10,079 nucleotides of DNA. Source: Chloroflexota bacterium. GTDB taxonomy: Bacteria; Chloroflexota; Dehalococcoidia; UBA3495. Shown one piece after another: positions 7,101 to 10,079 of this stretch. A program made the position numbers and the translations under genes. Numbering within the stretch: position 1 is the stretch's first letter; every line of letters begins with the position of its first letter. The stretch spans positions 1 through 10,079 of the forward strand of contig JACZXN010000032.1 of assembly GCA_022571575.1 (NCBI GenBank), in the 5' to 3' direction. The notes under the pieces are model-generated. The model saw only the letters and a list, made by a program, of their open reading frames with translations, was not told where the DNA came from and made no database searches.

Positions 7101-8044
7101 CTCATGGCGGTGTCGATGGGGCCCAGGCCCAGGGAACTCTCTTCCCAGTCGGTCTCGCTGCCGGTGCTGAAGATGCCCTGGATTATCGGCACGTTCAGCC
7201 GGTCCAGATAGTCGACCTGGGGCCCGGTGGCGAAGGTGGCGCCGTCCTGGGCCAGGTCGGTCATGGACATGCCCATGGTGTTGATGATGCAGTGAACCCG
7301 GGGTTCGCCCTCGGAGTCGCAGAGGATCTCCGAAAAGGTCCGGTTGACCTGCCCGTCGCCCTCCGGGTTGTGCTTCAGGCTGAAGGAGTAGACCGGCAGC
7401 ACGTTGGCCCCCAGTTCCTCGAGACGCCGGATCAGGGCATCGATGGTTTGGAGGTTCCCGCTCATCCAGTGGGCCCGGTAGAAAAGGAGCGCCACGTTTG
7501 GACGGTCCGGCTGGAACCTGCGTTCAACGAAGCTTTGGGCGTCCATGCCGTCTGCTTCGTCGGGATGGTACACGCCCTCCCAGGGCACATCCGCGGGGGC
7601 TTCGTGGCCGTAATTGGAGCCCAGATACGAGTCGCTCAAGAAGAGAAACAGGTTCTGGAAATTGAGCACGCCGCCCCGGATGAGGTAGGAAAAAACCGTG
7701 TCAAGCTCGGAGGGCGTAACGGTGCAGGCGGTGACCAGGTCCTGGTCCCATTCCTGGTGACCGGGGCAGGCGATGAGCGGGATCCCTTTCTCCCGGCACA
7801 GGCGCACCAGGGGATCGAAGATATCGGGCATGGCCCGTTTTCCGCCCAGCAGCCGGAGCATCACAACATCGGCGTGGGCGGCGGCCTCCAATATCTCGTG
7901 TTGCTCCCCCCCGGCGGAAAGACCGGCCGGGGAAGGGTTGGCCGGGTTGAAGGCCTTCACTTCCGGGAAATCCGCCGGAAGCCCTTCCAGGGCCCGGTCG
8001 GCGGTGAGCAGGTCGGTGTCGGCTGTGGTGACAAAGAGGATCAA
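4178..8044 (-). CDS. cobN: CobN, large subunit of cobaltochelatase
   Basis: Protein of 1288 residues, normal for CobN, in the family that includes magnesium chelatase subunit H. It binds the corrin substrate (hydrogenobyrinic acid a,c-diamide in the aerobic pathway) and inserts Co2+ using the ATPase encoded at the left end. Signatures: [20 protein letters not shown] (561-580), [20 protein letters not shown] (600-619), [20 protein letters not shown] (866-885), [12 protein letters not shown] (921-932), [14 protein letters not shown] (974-987), [11 protein letters not shown] (1048-1058), [16 protein letters not shown] (1117-1132), [20 protein letters not shown] (1184-1203) and [10 protein letters not shown] near the end. 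The first residues [13 protein letters not shown] begin from TTG at 8044. GGGAGGG lies 12 bases upstream, rather far, but the next in-frame ATG (residue 62) would remove conserved N-terminal sequence. It follows cbiE by 48 bases, probably in one transcript. An acidic linker (about 1003-1040) contains a short repeat. Confidence 0.97.
   Translation of the reverse strand: [1288 protein letters not shown]
4953..4993 (-). repeat. Imperfect tandem repeat in the cobN linker
   Basis: Two 17-base copies (4953-4969 and 4977-4993) differ at three bases and are spaced 24 bases apart. They encode an eight-residue period around NDQAG / DDQAG (residues about 1018-1031) in a low-complexity acidic linker between conserved CobN blocks. 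Confidence 0.6.
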
Positions 8045-8092
8045 AGTGGGGCTGGTCCCTCCCGGTCTCTCCTGGTCAGAACGCTATTGGCG

Positions 8093-8806
8093 CTACGGGC
8101 CGGAGGCAGGCCGGTGAAATATCAAGATGGAAAGGTCGCTGAATTCGGTGGTGATGGCGGCGCACTCGCTGACGCTGCCGCTCCACGACTGTTCGTCTTC
8201 GTGGGTGAGGCGCTGGTAAACGGTGACCGGTTGGTCTCCCGGCACGCCCTCTTCCATCAGGCCCGCGGCGATGCCCGCCGGCATCAGGTCGTAGGGACGG
8301 GGCAGTAGGATGACGCTGCGGCGTCCCTCATTCAGATAGTGGACCAACTCTTCCAATGCGGAGCCGGCGCCGTCCCGGCGGTGGAGGGTGATGAAGACCG
8401 TGTCTTCCAGGGATATGCCCGAACGGGATAAGGCGATCTGAACGGAACTGATCCCAGGCACCAGGTCAACGTGGTCTACCCGCCGTCTCACCCGCTCCAG
8501 AAGCTCCTTGGCCGAGACGTTCAGGTCTCCCCAGGCGCAGACCACCAGGCTCTTGCCCTCCTTCACTTGGCTCACGGCGTAGTCCAAGACCTCCTCTTGG
8601 TTCCGGTAGGCCATGGAACAGAACTCGGCCTTTTTGGCGAAGGGGCGGATGACGTTCAGGACGGTCTCGAAACCGGCGACGAGGTCGGCCTCTTCGATGG
8701 CCTGTTTCCCCTTCAGGGTCAAGAAACCGCTGTCCCCTGGACCCACGCCTACGATAGTCACCCGGGTCACGCCAGTCACGCCGGCCCCGTCTTTATCGAC
8801 GGTCAT
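8093..8806 (-). CDS. cbiE: CbiE, cobalt-precorrin-7 / precorrin-6Y C5-methyltransferase
   Basis: S-adenosylmethionine-dependent methyltransferase of 237 residues that methylates C-5 of the corrin ring. It has the tetrapyrrole methylase fold: N-terminal VTIVGVGPGDSGFLTLKGKQ (16-35), a GDP-type loop here read as WGDLNVSA (92-99), and LVPGISSVQIALSRSGI (115-131) typical of CbiE. It lacks the C-terminal CbiT methyltransferase/decarboxylase domain found in fused CobL (about 400 residues), so CbiT must be encoded elsewhere. The proline of the usual GDP motif is leucine here. ATG at 8806 is taken as the start, but its ribosome site is weak. In-frame GTG codons at residues 10, 13 and 16 lie in a GTGAC-rich stretch just before the fold begins, so a later start is possible. 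It is the first clear gene of the cbiE-cobN unit. Confidence 0.88.
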   Translation of the reverse strand: MTVDKDGAGVTGVTRVTIVGVGPGDSGFLTLKGKQAIEEADLVAGFETVLNVIRPFAKKAEFCSMAYRNQEEVLDYAVSQVKEGKSLVVCAWGDLNVSAKELLERVRRRVDHVDLVPGISSVQIALSRSGISLEDTVFITLHRRDGAGSALEELVHYLNEGRRSVILLPRPYDLMPAGIAAGLMEEGVPGDQPVTVYQRLTHEDEQSWSGSVSECAAITTEFSDLSILIFHRPASGP

Positions 8807-8973
8807 GAGAAAACCGCCGGGGCGGCGCTGTATCCGGAGCTTATTGATCGGGTGATTTCAGATACGGGAATTCTGGGTTCGATGCTTTTCGAGGAGCTGT
8901 CATGAGTCATAGGCGTTAAAAAAACCCTGCGGCAGTCGAGACGCCGAGGGCTAGATCGGCAAACTGGATTCAT
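8803..8973 (-). CDS. Possible leader ORF overlapping cbiE (ATGA)
   Basis: A 56-codon frame starts at ATG 8973 (or 35 codons from ATG 8910) and ends in a TGA that overlaps the cbiE ATG by four bases. I recognise no family in it. The first ATG lies right at the predicted transcription start, so it would be leaderless; neither ATG has a ribosome site. The frame runs through the attenuator hairpin and its T-run. It may be a leader peptide or chance; the ATGA overlap is the main argument. Confidence 0.25.
   Translation of the reverse strand: MNPVCRSSPRRLDCRRVFLTPMTHDSSSKSIEPRIPVSEITRSISSGYSAAPAVFS
8814..8825 (-). other. GC hairpin beside the cbiE start
   Basis: CCGC-CCCG-GCGG on the minus strand, followed by TTTT, ends eight bases before the cbiE ATG. 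It would bury the only GG-rich sequence that could serve as ribosome site, and may limit cbiE initiation. Confidence 0.35.
8918..8950 (-). terminator. Intrinsic terminator in the cbiE leader, probable attenuator
   Basis: On the minus strand CCCT (8950-8947) and CGGC (8946-8943) pair with GCCG (8933-8930) and AGGG (8928-8925), leaving one bulged base, and seven Ts follow at once (8924-8918). The hairpin starts only about 20 bases after the predicted transcription start and 112 bases before cbiE. With no leftward gene upstream, it most likely works on the cbiE-cobN transcript itself. Confidence 0.7.
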
Positions 8974-8978
8974 GGGCT

Positions 8979-9007
8979 ACTTTATGATTGGCCGAATGGG
9001 TTGTCAA
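8979..9007 (-). promoter_or_regulatory. Promoter of the cbiE-cobN unit
   Basis: On the minus strand, a perfect -35 TTGACA (9007-9002), a 17-base spacer and -10 TAAAGT (8984-8979). The start would be near 8972. No cobalamin riboswitch follows; the leader holds the attenuator hairpin instead. Confidence 0.75.
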
Positions 9008-9034
9008 GAAAAAGGGAGTTTGTCCGGGGATTTA

Positions 9035-9064
9035 GCTGGGACGCGCCGCCGGAATCGGCCCAGC
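9035..9064. other. Inverted repeat between the divergent promoters
   Basis: GCTGGG (9035-9040) and CCCAGC (9059-9064) flank a GC-rich centre with further CCG/CGG pairing. It lies between the -35 boxes of the cbiE and rpsL promoters and is in neither predicted transcript, so it could be a protein-binding site. Nothing else is evident in 9008-9106. Confidence 0.3.
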
Positions 9065-9106
9065 CATCATCAAGTTGAAACAAAGGGGAATCACGCCTGA
9101 AATCTG

Positions 9107-9135
9107 TTGACATTCTCAGGGTCGATTGATAGAGT
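9107..9135 (+). promoter_or_regulatory. Promoter of the rpsL-rpsG (str) operon
   Basis: Perfect -35 TTGACA (9107-9112), a 17-base spacer and -10 TAGAGT (9130-9135), four of six to consensus. Transcription would start near 9142, giving a leader of about 30 bases. A strong promoter suits ribosomal genes. Confidence 0.75.
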
Positions 9136-9170
9136 TATATATCGCGCCCATTGCTGCGAGGGGATTACCT

Positions 9171-9593
9171 ATGCCAACAGTGAATCAGCTAGTGAGAAAA
9201 GGCCGGAAGCCGGTCCGTAAAAAGACCAAGGCTCCAGCCATGCATTGGGTACAGAATTCCCTCAAAAACAAGATGAAATGGGGACCCGGTTGCCCGCAGC
9301 GGCGGGGTGTTTGCATCCAGGTGCGGACGATGACACCGAAGAAGCCCAACTCGGCCCTTCGGAAGATCGCCAGGGTCCGCTTGACCAACGGAGTAGAAGT
9401 CACCGCCTACATCGGCGGTGAAGGGCATAACCTCCAGGAGCACTCGGTGGTGTTGATCAGAGGCGGCCGCGTCAAAGACCTGCCGGGTGTCCGATACCAC
9501 ATAATCCGCGCCGCTCTCGACTGCGAGGGCGTACCGGACCGCCGGCGAGGCCGCAGCAAGTACGGGGCAACCAAGCCCCGTGGTGGCGGTTAG
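9171..9593 (+). CDS. rpsL: Ribosomal protein S12
   Basis: Protein of 140 residues of the 30S decoding centre. It opens [20 protein letters not shown] and contains [11 protein letters not shown] (55-65) and [20 protein letters not shown] (84-103), followed by LPGVRYH. Lys57 and Lys102 match E. coli K43 and K88, whose changes give streptomycin resistance; both are the sensitive type. Asp103 matches the D89 methylthiolation site. Relative to E. coli there is an extra stretch of about 14 residues before CPQRRGVC (around 25-40, [16 protein letters not shown]). ATG at 9171 follows GAGGGG by about seven bases and begins the conserved N-terminus. An in-frame TTG at 9126 is rejected because it lies in the promoter. 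rpsG follows after 76 bases. Confidence 0.98.
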   Translation: MPTVNQLVRKGRKPVRKKTKAPAMHWVQNSLKNKMKWGPGCPQRRGVCIQVRTMTPKKPNSALRKIARVRLTNGVEVTAYIGGEGHNLQEHSVVLIRGGRVKDLPGVRYHIIRAALDCEGVPDRRRGRSKYGATKPRGGG

Positions 9594-9632
9594 CCGGTTT
9601 CCACGGCTTCGATTTTCCCAAGATTTCCCCGG

Positions 9633-9648
9633 GATCCAAGGTTGGATC
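9633..9648 (+). other. Hairpin in the rpsL-rpsG intercistronic gap
   Basis: GATCCA-AGGT-TGGATC forms a 6-bp stem about 20 bases before rpsG and just ahead of its ribosome site. In E. coli, S7 binds the rpsL-rpsG intercistronic mRNA and represses the operon; this hairpin sits in the equivalent place, but similarity of structure is not shown. Confidence 0.4.
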
Positions 9649-9669
9649 TAAACGCAGGTGTGAATACCT

Positions 9670-10079
9670 ATGTCTAGAAGAAGACGCGCCGTAAGAAGAA
9701 TAATTGCACCCGACCCGCGCTTCAATGACGTGGAGTTGGCCAGGTTCATCAACAGGATGATGTTGAAGGGCAAAAAGACTGTTAGTCAGCGCATCACCTA
9801 TAGCGCTTTTGACATCATTCAGGAAGAGTCCAACAGGGAACCCCTGGAGGTCTTCCAACAGGCATTAAGGAATGCCACCCCCGCGGTGGAGGTCCGCCCC
9901 AAGCGTATCGGCGGGTCCACCATCCAGGTGCCCACGGAACTCCGTGCGGTGCGCAGCGAGGCGCTTGCCATGCGCTGGCTCATCAGAGGGGCCAGGTCCC
10001 GTAACGGGATGCCCATGCGGCGGGGATTGGCGCAAGAATTGATGGACGCCTCCCGCGGCGAGGGAACCGCGGTCCGTAG
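9670..10079 (+). CDS. rpsG: Ribosomal protein S7, C-terminus cut by window edge
   Basis: Primary 16S rRNA-binding protein that nucleates assembly of the 30S head. ATG at 9670 follows AGGTG with a nine-base spacer. The 136 complete codons begin MSRRRRAVRRIIAPDPRF and contain NRMMLKGKKTVSQRITYSAF (28-47), FQQALRNATPAVEVRPKRIG (62-81) and GGSTIQVPTELR, the usual S7 signatures. About 20 residues remain outside the window, since S7 is normally about 156. The TAG in the last three bases is out of frame, so this is a cut and not a short protein. It lies 76 bases after rpsL in the usual str operon order. Confidence 0.97.
   Translation, partial: MSRRRRAVRRIIAPDPRFNDVELARFINRMMLKGKKTVSQRITYSAFDIIQEESNREPLEVFQQALRNATPAVEVRPKRIGGSTIQVPTELRAVRSEALAMRWLIRGARSRNGMPMRRGLAQELMDASRGEGTAVR

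Noticed and set aside
8872..8885. tRNA-like GGTTCGAT T-loop
   Set aside because: The bases around it do not form a T-stem, and no anticodon arm or acceptor stem could be found.
8807..9001. A second cobalamin riboswitch upstream of cbiE
   Set aside because: No B12 box or conserved aptamer core is present; only an attenuator-like hairpin is seen.
9126..9170. Upstream TTG start for rpsL
   Set aside because: It falls within the promoter, before the predicted transcript start, and adds residues not seen in S12.
10077..10079. TAG at the very end as the rpsG stop
   Set aside because: It is out of frame with the S7 reading frame; the gene continues past the window.

Overview
The window looks like a GC-rich bacterial chromosome segment. 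My best guess is Chloroflexota (Dehalococcoidia/SAR202-like), with moderate to low confidence. The reasons are CbtAB cobalt transport beside a ChlI/ChlD-type cobaltochelatase, an S12 protein with an extra segment after its N-terminus, and an intergenic palindromic repeat of the GTCATTCTGAGG type that I recall from such genomes. No database search was possible.

Positions 1-8806 form a leftward cobalamin block. In transcription order it holds cbiE (8806-8093), a very large cobN (8044-4178), a small HemS/ChuX-like protein (3967-3542), a cobalamin riboswitch (about 3398-3207) with its own promoter, cbtB (2947-2750), cbtA (2480-1710), and a fused ChlI-ChlD-type cobaltochelatase ATPase. That last gene starts with GTG at 1713 and runs off the left edge in frame after 571 codons.

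From 9107 rightward lies the start of a ribosomal str operon: promoter, rpsL (9171-9593) and a truncated rpsG (from 9670). It diverges from the cobalamin block across about 95 bp between two good sigma70-type promoters.

The genes fit together as cobalt uptake (CbtBA), insertion of cobalt into the corrin ring (CobN with the AAA+/VWA ATPase) and corrin ring methylation (CbiE). The riboswitch sits before the cobalt transporter and the chelatase ATPase, not before cbiE-cobN. The two chelatase subunits are therefore probably under different control. cbiE instead has a strong hairpin with seven Ts only about 20 nt after its predicted transcription start, which looks like a leader attenuator.

The least understood coding gene is the 141-residue HemS/ChuX-like protein between cobN and the riboswitch. 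Its leader has a perfect 10-bp tandem repeat that also forms a near-palindrome over a possible promoter. Most other open frames on the plus strand across 1-8900 are antisense shadows of the real leftward genes.
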